Shown here: piece by piece, positions 17,076 to 25,319 of the stretch
Layout: every line of letters begins with the position of its first letter
Position numbering within the stretch: position 1 is the stretch's first letter
Source: CAVPDE01 sp964580575
GTDB taxonomy: Bacteria; Desulfobacterota; DSM-4660; Desulfatiglandales; HGW-15
NCBI GenBank assembly: GCA_964580575.1
Contig: CAZOLJ010000028.1
Location: 1 to 49,916, forward strand
Direction of reading: 5' to 3'
Length of the DNA: 49,916 bases
Translations under genes and position numbers: made by a program
The notes under the pieces: model-generated
The model's database searches: none
The model's input: the letters and a program-made list of their open reading frames with translations, nothing else
What the model was told of the DNA's origin: nothing

Positions 17076-17606
17076 ATGATTCACGTGCCCTTCAAAAGAG
17101 AAGACTTGCTGACCGTGAGTGAAGCCCTGGATATTGCAGAGGATCGGACGGGCGATTATTTTAAGTTTTCATCAGGGCAATGGAGAAGGCACCGGTACGA
17201 TGTCAAGACGCTTTCTCAGCTTGCAAATTATGAAGTGATCCCTGACGTCTTTGCGCTTCTCAAGAAGAGCAAAAAACGAAAAGAGGAGGTTCAACCGACT
17301 TCCCGGCATCGCGATTTCTATTTCATCTGCCTGCAGGACCACCGAATCTTGAAGGCAGTGAAGAGAGACAGGGATCTCGGGCTCTTGCCCCTTCTGGTTT
17401 ATGTGTTTACTCATGAACTTGTTCATATTGTAAGGTTTTGCAACTTTTCGCAGAGGTTTGAAGTCTCAACCAAAGACAGGGAAAAAGAGGAGCGCATCGT
17501 TCATGCCATGACTTTTGAAATTCTGAAGGAGCTCTCCCTGCCGAGGTTGGACTATATTCTTAACTCCTACGAGACCCATAGGGTCTGCGACATGATGGAG
17601 TGCTGA
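17076..17606 (+). CDS. HExxH metalloprotease-like protein
   Basis: A 176-residue cytoplasmic protein with a single clear motif, THELVHIVRF, where H113, E114 and H117 form the zinc-binding HExxH signature of gluzincin/zincin hydrolases. A downstream acidic helix (DREKEERIVHAM) could give the third ligand. No signal peptide or membrane segment is seen. I do not recognise a named family. It starts 79 bases after tRNA-Met with only a weak ribosome site and leads, 18 bases apart, into an FmdB-type zinc-ribbon gene and a helical protein, so the three probably form one operon. Peptidase activity is inferred from the motif alone. Confidence 0.8.
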   Translation: MIHVPFKREDLLTVSEALDIAEDRTGDYFKFSSGQWRRHRYDVKTLSQLANYEVIPDVFALLKKSKKRKEEVQPTSRHRDFYFICLQDHRILKAVKRDRDLGLLPLLVYVFTHELVHIVRFCNFSQRFEVSTKDREKEERIVHAMTFEILKELSLPRLDYILNSYETHRVCDMMEC

Positions 17607-17624
17607 ACACAGAGGTGACGTCCT

Positions 17625-17906
17625 ATGCCGATTTACGAGTATGAATGCACAAAGTGCGGCCATCAGACAGAGGTCTGGCAGAGAACTGCCGATCAAAGTG
17701 TTACGAAATGCGAACACTGCAAAGGAAAGATGAGGAGACTCATCTCTCAGAGCAGCTTTCATCTGAAAGGCACAGGCTGGTATGTGACCGACTACGCTTC
17801 CAAGAAGGGGACGGAAGGCAAGAAATCGAAAAAGACCGAGTCCAAGGTGTCTGAAGACACGGCAAAGAAGGACTCCCCTGCAAGCCCGGCCAAGTCAGAG
17901 GATTAA
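17625..17906 (+). CDS. FmdB-family zinc ribbon protein
   Basis: A 93-residue protein beginning MPIYEYECTKCGHQTEV, with C8-x2-C11 and a later CEHCKGK pair, the FmdB regulatory-protein zinc ribbon. The second half is a Lys/Ser/Glu-rich, disordered tail. Members are widespread in anaerobes; the name comes from formamidase regulation, but the general function is unclear. A GAGGTGACG ribosome site lies before the ATG. It sits between the HExxH gene and a helical hypothetical gene. Confidence 0.92.
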   Translation: MPIYEYECTKCGHQTEVWQRTADQSVTKCEHCKGKMRRLISQSSFHLKGTGWYVTDYASKKGTEGKKSKKTESKVSEDTAKKDSPASPAKSED

Positions 17907-17925
17907 AAGAGGTGACATTTGACGA

Positions 17926-18474
17926 ATGAGACGATTCGACAGCGGGAAAGAGCAGGATAAGGTGCTCAGAGGTCTTGAGCGAAAGGAAAAGAGAGAAGCC
18001 TTTCACCGAGACAGATTTTTCAAGTTCAAGCTCTCGGAAATCCACAACACGCTCTCTCAGGCCTTGCTCACTGAGAAAATCATAGAAACGAACAGTCCCG
18101 GGACTGTTGCGGCCCTTTTGCTGAAGGGTCTCAAGCAGGTTCTCCGGGCCAACGAGTTTGACTTCAAGTATTTTATCGCTCCCATCCGGAATCTTCTACC
18201 CAACCCAAATCCTGTGGCCCTGTACATTACACAGTACATTCTCGAAGACATCCTGAATGATCCTTCCGTGGTCGAGGTCTACGGCACGGACCTGGACATT
18301 TACAAGGTCGTCAACGACGTGATCACCAAGATCAACGTGAAGTTCGAAAGAGCCGAAGAGGAAATCACGAAGCAGCTTTCTCGAAGCAAAACCATGTCTC
18401 CAGGCTCAAGGGAGTACGACATCGCCCTCGATCAGGCCTTCCGGAAGAAAATGGGCGATCCCCTGGAAAAATAG
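17926..18474 (+). CDS. hypothetical helical protein
   Basis: A 182-residue protein not recognised. It has a basic N-terminus (RKEKREAFHRDRFFKFK), a middle helical part with NLLPNPNPVALYITQYILED and an acidic, charged end (KFERAEEEITKQLSRS). No cysteine cluster, signal or membrane segment is visible. The ATG at 17926 is 19 bases after the FmdB-type gene; the sequence before it (AAAAGAGGTGACATTTGACGA) includes an AGAGGTG ribosome site. Its position implies a link to the two genes before it. Confidence 0.75.
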   Translation: MRRFDSGKEQDKVLRGLERKEKREAFHRDRFFKFKLSEIHNTLSQALLTEKIIETNSPGTVAALLLKGLKQVLRANEFDFKYFIAPIRNLLPNPNPVALYITQYILEDILNDPSVVEVYGTDLDIYKVVNDVITKINVKFERAEEEITKQLSRSKTMSPGSREYDIALDQAFRKKMGDPLEK

Positions 18475-18522
18475 CCAAATTCTAAATGCTCTGCAAAAAA
18501 CAAGAACGCCGTAGGTTAAAAC

Positions 18523-19443
18523 CTACCTTCGATTGAACAGTCTTTTTCCCTGCCATGTGTCTCTTTCGTCGAATCGTTTCCTCATGAGATTCAGCGTCCT
18601 GCTTTTTTCTCTCATCCAGAGCGGTGCCACAAGTTCATCCGGCATCGGGTCGCCGGTGAGGCGCTGGACCGCCATGGTTGGAGGCAGCCGTTCCAGGAAA
18701 TCGAGGACCAAGTCCAAATACTCCTCCTGCTCAAGGCACCTGTACCCCCCGCGCTCATAGATCTCGGCCAAAGCAGTGCCCTCCGCCACGTAAAGGGCAT
18801 GGATCTTCACTCCATCAACCGCCCGCGCCGCCAAGTGCCGCGCCGTCCCCATCATCATCTCCCGCGTCTCTCCCGGAAGCCCAAGGATCACATGGGCGCA
18901 AACGTTCAGGCCCCGCGCATGCGCTTCAGCGACAGCGCGGTCAAAGCAAGCCACGTCGTGGCCGCGGTTGATTTGGAGCAGGGTCGAGTCATGGGCGGAT
19001 TGAAGGCCCAACTCCAGCCACACAAGGAAGTCCTCTCGGTAAGTCGCCAGCAGTCCCAAGACTGCGTCATCGACACAGTCCGGTCGCGTGCCAACCGAGA
19101 GGCCCACCATCCCCTCGTGCTTCAGAGCACGGTCGTAGAGATCTCGGAGACGGGGAACGGGGCTGTAGGTGTTCGTGAAAGACTGGAAGTACGCGATGAA
19201 CCTGGAGGCGCCGTATTTCTTCCTGGCCCGATTCATCCCCCGGACGATCTGTTCGTCAAGAGATTCTCCTCTCTGGGTCATGGCCCCGCTCCCTGACCCC
19301 CGGCGGTCACAGTAGATGCACCCGCCCCTGGAAATCGTTCCGTCCCGGTTCGGACAGGTGAATCCGGCATCCAGTGGGATTTTCTGAACCCGTTCCCCGA
19401 AAATCTCCCGAAGATAGGAATTGTAAGATCGATATCTGGTCAT
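18523..19443 (-). CDS. yhcC: YhcC-like radical SAM protein
   Basis: A protein of about 306 residues matching the YhcC/TIGR01212 radical SAM group. The iron-sulfur and SAM-binding cysteines occur in the pattern C(x11)C-x2-C near residues 30-45 (GGCIYCDRRG). Further family segments are AYFQSFTNTYSPV, VGLSVGTRPDCVDD, LELGLQSAHDSTL, and VCAHVILGLPGETREM. The exact reaction is unsettled. I prefer the second methionine (19443), which begins TRYRSYNSYLRE as in relatives; 19458 is the longer alternative. It is the downstream-most gene of the large minus-strand block. Confidence 0.92.
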   Translation of the reverse strand: MTRYRSYNSYLREIFGERVQKIPLDAGFTCPNRDGTISRGGCIYCDRRGSGSGAMTQRGESLDEQIVRGMNRARKKYGASRFIAYFQSFTNTYSPVPRLRDLYDRALKHEGMVGLSVGTRPDCVDDAVLGLLATYREDFLVWLELGLQSAHDSTLLQINRGHDVACFDRAVAEAHARGLNVCAHVILGLPGETREMMMGTARHLAARAVDGVKIHALYVAEGTALAEIYERGGYRCLEQEEYLDLVLDFLERLPPTMAVQRLTGDPMPDELVAPLWMREKSRTLNLMRKRFDERDTWQGKRLFNRR

Positions 19444-19514
19444 GGGGACACCGCTCACCGTTCACCGTTGTCCGTGGTCCGTGTCGACCGCCGACGGCCG
19501 TGCTTAGTTGTGCG

Positions 19515-19570
19515 TTCACTGATCACTGTTCACTGATTACTGGTCACTGGTCACTGATTACTGGTCACTT
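19515..19570. repeat. AGTGACC/AGTAATC array at the prmC 3' end (family C)
   Basis: On the minus strand the sequence reads AAGTGACCAGTAATCAGTGA followed by further AGTGACC, AGTAATC, AGTGAAC and AGTGATC heptamers, seven or so units. The TGA stop of prmC is in the first unit. A related but different run of CCGTTCACCGTTGTCCGTGG words lies at about 19458-19490. Each heptamer holds TGA or TAA. Confidence 0.7.
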
Positions 19571-20443
19571 CCTCCGGGCCATGACCATTCGGTACCGGCG
19601 GCTGTAGTCCTGGATTCGCCTGTGCTCTGTGAATTGTCCTGTCTCTTCGATGATCCGGACGGCCTTAGGAGTCTGCTCAGGGTCCATCTCCATCAGGATC
19701 CAGCCTTCCGGAACAAGGTAGCCTGCCGCTTCTCGTAGGATCCGGTGGATGTGAACCATGCCCTGCTCACGACCGTCCAGGGCCGACCTTGGCTCATGGT
19801 CCCTCACCTCGGGGGACAGGGTTTCCATCGCTTCCGCAGGAATGTAGGGCGGGTTGGACAGGATCATGTCGAACCGGGTTGTTTTCCCGGCAATGGGCCT
19901 AAACCAATCGCCACACTTGAAGTCGATTCGATCCTTCACGCCAAGCCTCTCTGCATTGCGACGGGCGACACGGAGGGCCTCTTCCGAGAGATCGGTTGCG
20001 CAGATCCGGGCTTTTTGGAACTCGCGGGCCAACGCCACGGCCAAGGCCCCGCACCCGGTGCCTAGGTCGAGAAGATTCACCCCCTCGCCCTGGAGACTCG
20101 GATTTTCCCTGCGCAACAAAACGGCCTGCTCCAGGAGCACCTCCGTCTCCGGTCTCGGGATAAGCACCGAGGGGTTGACGATGAACGCCATGGACCAGAA
20201 CTCCTGGGTGCCTGTGATGTACTGGACAGGTTCTCTGCTCAAACGCCTCCGGACGAGCGCACGGTACCCTTCGACCTCTTGGTCGGTCAGTGGCTGGTCA
20301 TGCTGCAGATAGAGTTTGACGCGAGTGAGATGGAGTTGGTGGGCGAGGAGAATTTCCGCGTTCAGGCGTGGAGAATCGATCCCTTTTTGCTTCAGATAGT
20401 CCGCGCTGACCTTCAAAAGCTCGCCAATGGTCCAGCCTTTCAC
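19565..20443 (-). CDS. prmC: peptide chain release factor N5-glutamine methyltransferase
   Basis: A 292-residue PrmC (HemK) enzyme that methylates the glutamine of the GGQ motif in release factors. The N-terminal helical domain is followed by the class I methyltransferase fold: VLIPRPETEVL, LLDLGTGCGALAVALA and the diagnostic ILSNPPYIPAEAM. The start is a GTG at 20443 that shares one base with the TAG stop of prfA, its substrate gene, so translation is coupled. The stop TGA is embedded in an AGTGACC repeat array. Confidence 0.96.
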   Translation of the reverse strand: MKGWTIGELLKVSADYLKQKGIDSPRLNAEILLAHQLHLTRVKLYLQHDQPLTDQEVEGYRALVRRRLSREPVQYITGTQEFWSMAFIVNPSVLIPRPETEVLLEQAVLLRRENPSLQGEGVNLLDLGTGCGALAVALAREFQKARICATDLSEEALRVARRNAERLGVKDRIDFKCGDWFRPIAGKTTRFDMILSNPPYIPAEAMETLSPEVRDHEPRSALDGREQGMVHIHRILREAAGYLVPEGWILMEMDPEQTPKAVRIIEETGQFTEHRRIQDYSRRYRMVMARRK

Positions 20444-21501
20444 TATGCCTTTAAAGCCTCAGATTGGAAATGGGTGATGAGAGGATCAAGAATCAAGTCC
20501 AGGTTTCCCTGGAGGACATTGTCGAGGCGATACACAGTGATCCCGATCCGGTGATCAGTGATCCTGCTCTGCGGGAAATTGTAGGTTCTGATTTTTTCGC
20601 TCCGATCCCCTGATCCGACCATGCTTCTTCTCTCTTCCGTGACCTTGTCCTGCTGTTCTTTGATCTGGAGGTCCAAGAGCCGCGATCTCAGCACCTTCAT
20701 CGCCTTGGCCTTGTTCTTGTGCTGGGACTTCTCATCCTGGCAGGTCACCACGAGGCCGGTGGGTAAATGGGTGATGCGCACGGCCGATTCCGTCTTGTTG
20801 ACGTGCTGGCCTCCGGGGCCGGAGGAACGGAACACATCGATCCGGAGTTCTTCAGCGTTGATCACCACATCCACTTCCTCGGCCTCGGGAAGAACCGCCA
20901 CGGTCACCGCGGAGGTGTGGATTCTCCCTTGGGCCTCGGTCTCCGGCACCCTCTGCACGCGATGGACCCCGCTCTCCCGCTTGAGGCGGCTGTAAACTTT
21001 CTCGCCGGAGATGAGCACGATGATTTCCTTGACCCCCCCGATCCCTGTGGCGTGCTCACTCATGATCTCGGTCTTCCACCCCTTGAGTTCCGCATACTTC
21101 GCGTACATCCGGAACAGATCCGCCGCAAAGAGCGCGGCCTCTTCCCCTCCTGTTCCGGCCCTGATCTCCAGAATGATGTTTTTCTGATCCGTCGGGTCCT
21201 CAGGGAGCAGAAGCACCTTCATCTCGCCTTCCGCACGGTCCAGATCCGCCTTGAGAACCTCGATCTCTTCTTTGGCGAGCTTCCGGATTTCCGCATCCGG
21301 ATCCTCCAGCAGGGAACGGTTGTCCTCTATGTTCTGCCGGATGGCTTCGTATTTCCGATAGGAATTGATGATGGGAGCGAGGTTGCTGTGCTCCTTGAGA
21401 TGCTTCTGGCAGATTTTTTGATCGCGGATCACTTCAGGGCGGGCGAGTTCCTTCTCGATCTCATTGAACCGATCTTCGATTTCCTTTACTTTGGAGAACA
21501 T
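20443..21501 (-). CDS. prfA: peptide chain release factor 1
   Basis: A 352-residue RF1 that reads UAA and UAG stop codons. The catalytic GGQ (about residues 230-232, in SSGPGGQHVNKTESAVR) and the C-terminal MVGSGDRSEKIRTYNFPQ segment are intact. The start at 21501 gives MFSKVKEIEDRFNE; a methionine six residues earlier is possible. The gene overlaps prmC by one base and follows rpmE after a repeat-rich spacer of about 230 bases, in the common rpmE-prfA-prmC order. Confidence 0.96.
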   Translation of the reverse strand: MFSKVKEIEDRFNEIEKELARPEVIRDQKICQKHLKEHSNLAPIINSYRKYEAIRQNIEDNRSLLEDPDAEIRKLAKEEIEVLKADLDRAEGEMKVLLLPEDPTDQKNIILEIRAGTGGEEAALFAADLFRMYAKYAELKGWKTEIMSEHATGIGGVKEIIVLISGEKVYSRLKRESGVHRVQRVPETEAQGRIHTSAVTVAVLPEAEEVDVVINAEELRIDVFRSSGPGGQHVNKTESAVRITHLPTGLVVTCQDEKSQHKNKAKAMKVLRSRLLDLQIKEQQDKVTEERRSMVGSGDRSEKIRTYNFPQSRITDHRIGITVYRLDNVLQGNLDLILDPLITHFQSEALKA

Positions 21502-21580
21502 GCTGTCTTTACCCGTCACCCCTTAAGCGTTTCCCCTGTCGGCACCAAGAGCAAGTGCATGACATCGACTGCGTACGAAT

Positions 21581-21662
21581 TCCCCTCCCCTCGCGGGAGG
21601 GGATCTAGGGGAGGGGGGACTAGCACCCCCACCCTGGCCCTCCCCCTCAATGGGGAGGGGAT
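21581..21662. repeat. double GC-rich hairpin repeat (family F)
   Basis: CCCCTCCCC TCGC GGGAGGGG is followed by a second hairpin CCCTCCCCC TCAA TGGGGAGGGG. Together they fill most of the rpmE-prfA spacer. The two units may also pair with each other. The element has no coding sense and may end or pause transcription between the two genes. Confidence 0.65.
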
Positions 21663-21735
21663 TTGCTGGTTCTTTGATTGGTCCGTTGTACGGTCTCTGC
21701 TGGGGATTCAGGGAAGCGCCGGAAGGTGGGGCGTC

Positions 21736-21969
21736 TTAATTGGATTTGTCCGCTTTGGCCTCACCCTTGTTGAACTGGGCGTACTTGTTCCTGAATCGCT
21801 CCACCCTTCCCGTGGAATCCCTAAGCTTCTGCTTGCCCGTAAACAGAGGATGGCAGTTGGAGCAGATCTCCACCTTGATCTCCTTCATAGTCGATCCGGT
21901 TTCAAACTCGTTCCCGCATGCACAATGAACCGTGGACTTGTGATAGGCCGGATGAATGTCCTTTTTCAT
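21736..21969 (-). CDS. rpmE: 50S ribosomal protein L31 (zinc-binding type)
   Basis: A 77-residue L31 with the family start MKKDIHPAYHK and all four zinc-binding cysteines: CAC near residues 16-18 and CSNC near 36-39, then HPLFTGKQKLRDSTGRVERF. The last 12 residues are a Lys-rich extension. The start has an AAAGGAGAAACG ribosome site. It follows rho by 18 bases and is probably co-transcribed with it. Confidence 0.97.
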   Translation of the reverse strand: MKKDIHPAYHKSTVHCACGNEFETGSTMKEIKVEICSNCHPLFTGKQKLRDSTGRVERFRNKYAQFNKGEAKADKSN

Positions 21970-21987
21970 CGTTTCTCCTTTCTTTCT

Positions 21988-23235
21988 CTATTCACTCATG
22001 CTCGCCAAAAAGTCTTTATTATTTTTGGTTCCTTTGATTTTGTCCAGTAAAAACTCCATGCTGTCCACCGGGGTCAAGGGTGCCAGCAGTTTGCGCAGAA
22101 TCCAGATCCGGTTCAAATCCGCCGGTTCGAGCAGAAGCTCTTCCTTCCGTGTCCCGGAGCGGTTGATGTCCACGGAAGGGAACACGCGCCGGTCCGTGAG
22201 TTTGCGGTCCAGGTGGATTTCCATGTTTCCTGTTCCTTTGAACTCCTCGAAAATGACTTCATCCATGCGGCTGCCGGTGTCGATGAGCGCCGTGGCAATG
22301 ATCGTCAGGCTGCCTCCCTCCTCCACGTTTCTCGCCGCCCCGAAGAAGCGCTTCGGTTTGTGAAGGGCGTTGGAGTCCAGGCCTCCGGAGAGGATCTTGC
22401 CGCTCGGCGGCACGGTTGCGTTGTAGGCCCTCGCGAGCCGGGTGATGCTGTCCAGCAGAATCAGCACGTGTCTCTTGTGCTCCACAAGCCTTTTGGCTTT
22501 CTCGATCACCATTTCGGCCACCTGGACGTGGCGCTGTTGAGGTTCGTCAAAGGTCGAACTGATCACCTCCGCATCCACGTTTCTCTGCATGTCCGTCACT
22601 TCTTCCGGCCGCTCGTCAATGAGAAGGACGATCTTGTGGATCTCCTTGTCGTTTGCGGAGACGCTGTTGGCGATGTTCTGGAGAAGCATGGTTTTGCCCG
22701 TCCTCGGAGGGGCCACGATGAGCCCCCGCTGGCCCTTGCCCAAAGGAGTCATCAGATCCATTACTCTGGAAGAGTAGTTGTCGTGAGTGGTTTCGAGTTT
22801 GATGCGGCTCAGAGGGTAGAGGGGGGTCAAGTTGTCGAAGAGAATCTTCTCACGGGAGATCTCCGGGTCCTCGTGGTTTACCAACTCAACCTTCAGGAGA
22901 GCGAAATAACGCTCCGTGTCCTTGGGAGGCCGGATTTGACCGGAAACCGTGTCGCCTGTTCTCAGATTGAAACGCCGGATCTGGGATGGAGAGACATAAA
23001 TGTCATCAGGACCAGGCAGGTAGTTCGAGTCTGGGGCCCTCAGAAAACCAAAGCCGTCCGGCAGGATCTCCAGAACGCCTTCCCCGTAAATCAGCCCGTT
23101 TCTTTCTGAGTGAGCCTGAAGCAGGGAAAAGATGAGGTCCTGCTTGTGCATGCCGGTGGCGCCCTCGATGGCGAAGTCCCTGGCCATGGTCGTCAGTTCA
23201 TTGATCTTCATTTTCTTGAGTTCAACAAGATTCAT
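21988..23235 (-). CDS. rho: transcription termination factor Rho
   Basis: A 415-residue hexameric RNA helicase/ATPase that ends transcription at rut sites. The N-terminal Rho-N helices begin MNLVELKKMKINELTTMA, followed by the cold-shock-like RNA-binding domain, then Walker A (VAPPRTGKTMLLQNIA), Walker B (VLILLDSITRLARAYN) and the Q-loop region (VPPSGKILSGGLDSNAL). Length is normal. The ATG has an ideal GGAG ribosome site eight bases upstream. Upstream the same frame stays open for at least 55 codons of Lys/Pro/Ala-rich sequence without an ATG, GTG or TTG start. Confidence 0.97.
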   Translation of the reverse strand: MNLVELKKMKINELTTMARDFAIEGATGMHKQDLIFSLLQAHSERNGLIYGEGVLEILPDGFGFLRAPDSNYLPGPDDIYVSPSQIRRFNLRTGDTVSGQIRPPKDTERYFALLKVELVNHEDPEISREKILFDNLTPLYPLSRIKLETTHDNYSSRVMDLMTPLGKGQRGLIVAPPRTGKTMLLQNIANSVSANDKEIHKIVLLIDERPEEVTDMQRNVDAEVISSTFDEPQQRHVQVAEMVIEKAKRLVEHKRHVLILLDSITRLARAYNATVPPSGKILSGGLDSNALHKPKRFFGAARNVEEGGSLTIIATALIDTGSRMDEVIFEEFKGTGNMEIHLDRKLTDRRVFPSVDINRSGTRKEELLLEPADLNRIWILRKLLAPLTPVDSMEFLLDKIKGTKNNKDFLASMSE

Positions 23236-23626
23236 ACTGAATTCTCCATCCTTCGAATTCGGTGGTGCGGGTGCCGCGGGTGCCGCGGGCGCCGTGGGTG
23301 CCGCGGGCGCAGGCCTCCCGGAATTGGATGTCTTTTTGGGGGTGGTTTTTCGAATGGTCGTTTCCTGCCTGAGAAAAAAAGATAAAATGCCTTTTCGATT
23401 ACAGGGCTGTCGCCGTGCAATACCAGGGAAACCTTTTATGCGAGTGAAAGAAGATGATCCAGTAGTCTAGCAGAAGTCCTTATTGGTATTGACTATTGTA
23501 AAGGGAGGTAGACGCAACCTTACAATCATTGGCTATATTATTAAGCCTTTTATTTCACGTGTCAATTCTTTTTAGATGACATTTTAGCTTTTTGAAATAG
23601 TCACCTCAGCCATCCATTTCAAAAAG
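23236..23626. other. 391-base rho-rluD spacer with tandem repeats and a long hairpin
   Basis: No independent gene is supported. At 23263-23315 it holds nine-base tandem repeats (GGTGCCGCG and variants) that are in frame with rho. At about 23441-23580 the sequence is AT-richer and may hold the rho promoter. At 23584-23630 there is a perfect 15-base-arm hairpin belonging to the rluD 3' end. Confidence 0.55.
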
Positions 23627-23630
23627 CTAA
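23584..23630 (-). terminator. long-stem hairpin overlapping the rluD stop
   Basis: TTAGCTTTTTGAAAT (23584-23598) and ATTTCAAAAAGCTAA (23616-23630) are exact 15-base complements with a 17-base loop. The TAG stop of rluD (23627-23629) lies inside the stem. The stem is AT-rich and lacks a following T-run, so it may act as a 3'-end stabiliser more than a classical terminator. Confidence 0.55.
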
Positions 23631-24601
23631 GACGCTATTTCTTTCAACATTTCCAGAACAAGCTTCATGTCGGGGGGCACTGGCGCCGTGAATTCCCTAT
23701 AATCTCCACTTTGGGGATGAACAAACCCGAGAGTCCCGGCATGAAGCATCTGCCGTTCAATCCGGCTCAACACTTTGGGCTCCTCTGGAAACCGTTTTTT
23801 CCACCAGCTTCGCCGATGGCCGTAAACCGGATCTCCCACAACGGGATACCCGATGTGGGAAAGATGAACGCGGATCTGATGCGTTCTTCCTGTTTTCGGT
23901 GAAACAGAGAAGAGAGAGAAAAGACCTGCCAGTTCCTCCTTTTTCTCCCACAACGTCTTCGCCACCCTGCCCTTTGAAGTCTGGACGGACATTTCCTTCC
24001 TTCTCACCGGATGGCGTCCGATGGGGAGATGGATCTCCCCTTTTTGCCCCTTGGGGACCCCGTGAACCAGAGCCACGTACCTCTTGGTGATTTCCCCCGC
24101 CTTGAACTGGCGGGACAAAAAGGCATGGGCTGCGTCATTCTTGGCCACCACCATGAGCCCGGAGGTGTCTTTGTCCAGCCGGTGGACGATGCCCGGTCTC
24201 ATCACTCCCCCGATTCCCGAAAGATCCTTGCAATGCCGGAGAAGACCGTGGACCAAAGTGCCTGTGAAATGCCCGGGCCCCGGATGAACCACAACCCCTG
24301 GCGGCTTGTTCACCACGATCAGCCATGGGTCTTCGTAGACGAGTTCGAAGGTCACCGCCTCGGGCTCGAGACGGAGCAGTTGAGGGGGTGGAAGCGCTAC
24401 ATCGATGTGATCGCCCGGTTTCAAGCGGACACCGGGCTTTGAGAGGCCGTCATTGACCCGGACAAAGCCGGACTTGATCAACTCCTGGACTCGGGATCGC
24501 GTCAGGTCCTGCATCTGCAGAACCAGAAAGGCATCCAGACGTTGGGCTTTGTCCGCCTCGCTGACGGAAAAACAGTGTCTGTTGTCTTCTTCCTGCTTCA
24601 C
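23627..24601 (-). CDS. rluD: RluD-family 23S rRNA pseudouridine synthase
   Basis: A 324-residue enzyme with an N-terminal S4 RNA-binding domain (LTRSRVQELIKSGFVRVN) and the RluA-type catalytic domain containing the essential aspartate in HRLDKDTSGLMVVAKN. The late RTHQIRVHLSHIGYPVVGDP segment is also diagnostic. It most likely modifies 23S rRNA, but relatives act on tRNA, so the target is inferred. It lies after carD on the same strand, 21 bases apart. Confidence 0.94.
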   Translation of the reverse strand: MKQEEDNRHCFSVSEADKAQRLDAFLVLQMQDLTRSRVQELIKSGFVRVNDGLSKPGVRLKPGDHIDVALPPPQLLRLEPEAVTFELVYEDPWLIVVNKPPGVVVHPGPGHFTGTLVHGLLRHCKDLSGIGGVMRPGIVHRLDKDTSGLMVVAKNDAAHAFLSRQFKAGEITKRYVALVHGVPKGQKGEIHLPIGRHPVRRKEMSVQTSKGRVAKTLWEKKEELAGLFSLFSVSPKTGRTHQIRVHLSHIGYPVVGDPVYGHRRSWWKKRFPEEPKVLSRIERQMLHAGTLGFVHPQSGDYREFTAPVPPDMKLVLEMLKEIAS

Positions 24602-24622
24602 CTCAAAACACGATGAAAACGA

Positions 24623-25102
24623 TCAGGAGAAGATCTTCTCCAGGTCTCTTTCGATCTGCGCTTCCGCTACCTTCTTGGCCAGGGAGATCTCCTTGACGAG
24701 CAACGTCCTGGCCGTATCCAGCATTTTCCTTTCCCCGAAGGAGAGATCTTTCTCGCTCTTCAACATCAGCAGGTCGCGGTAGACTTCCGCCACTTCATAT
24801 ACAGAGCCTGTCTTGATCTTTTCCATGTATTCTCGGTAGCGCCTGTTCCAGGTTTGGTTTTCGATCATGACATCTCGTTTTCTGAGGATGCTGTAGAGCT
24901 TGGGGACCTCCTTGCGGCCGATGATTTCTCTGAGCCCCACGTTGTTGACGTTCTTGATGGGGATCATGATAATCATATCGTTTTCGAGAATGCGCATCAC
25001 ATAGAAGTCCTGGGAAGAGCCGGAGACTTCCCGGCTTTCGACTCGCTCAATAACGCCCACACCATGGGCCGGATAAACGGCTAAATCACCAACCTTGAAC
25101 AT
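24623..25102 (-). CDS. carD: CarD/CdnL-family RNA polymerase-binding regulator
   Basis: A 159-residue protein with the CarD RNA-polymerase-interaction domain at the N-terminus (FKVGDLAVYPAHGVGVIERV) and the helical DNA-binding C-terminal part (ENQTWNRRYREYMEKIKTG, LMLKSEKDLSFGERKMLDTA). CarD/CdnL proteins stabilise open complexes at rRNA and growth promoters in Myxobacteria, Actinobacteria and Desulfobacterota. It stands between pth and rluD. Confidence 0.94.
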   Translation of the reverse strand: MFKVGDLAVYPAHGVGVIERVESREVSGSSQDFYVMRILENDMIIMIPIKNVNNVGLREIIGRKEVPKLYSILRKRDVMIENQTWNRRYREYMEKIKTGSVYEVAEVYRDLLMLKSEKDLSFGERKMLDTARTLLVKEISLAKKVAEAQIERDLEKIFS

Positions 25103-25230
25103 CAGCTTCTAGCTCCCATGAAATAGAGACCCCACTCCGTGCAACAAACGCGATGGCCCGCCGTCGCTGCACACCCTCATCCTTGGGACAATCGCTCTTA
25201 AGGTCAAAAACTCCTTTTCTACTGGATCCC

Positions 25231-25319
25231 ACAAAATCCCCCTCCCGTCCCCCTTTACAAAGGGGGAAGCTTTAGGGCCTTGTTTTACCCCTCTTTCGTA
25301 AAGAGGGGCGAGGGGAGGT
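25231..25319. repeat. GC-rich hairpin pair after pth (family F)
   Basis: Two nested hairpins, CCCCCTTT ACAA AGGGGG and CCCCTCTTT CG TAAAGAGGGG, lie inside outer CCCCTCCC and GAGGGGAGG arms. The pth stop codon (25320-25322) touches the element directly. Confidence 0.65.

Noticed and set aside
23132..23470. Plus-strand frame with a Gly-Ala-Ala repeat
   Set aside because: The repeat is the reverse complement of Ala-Pro codons in frame with rho; no ribosome site and no family.
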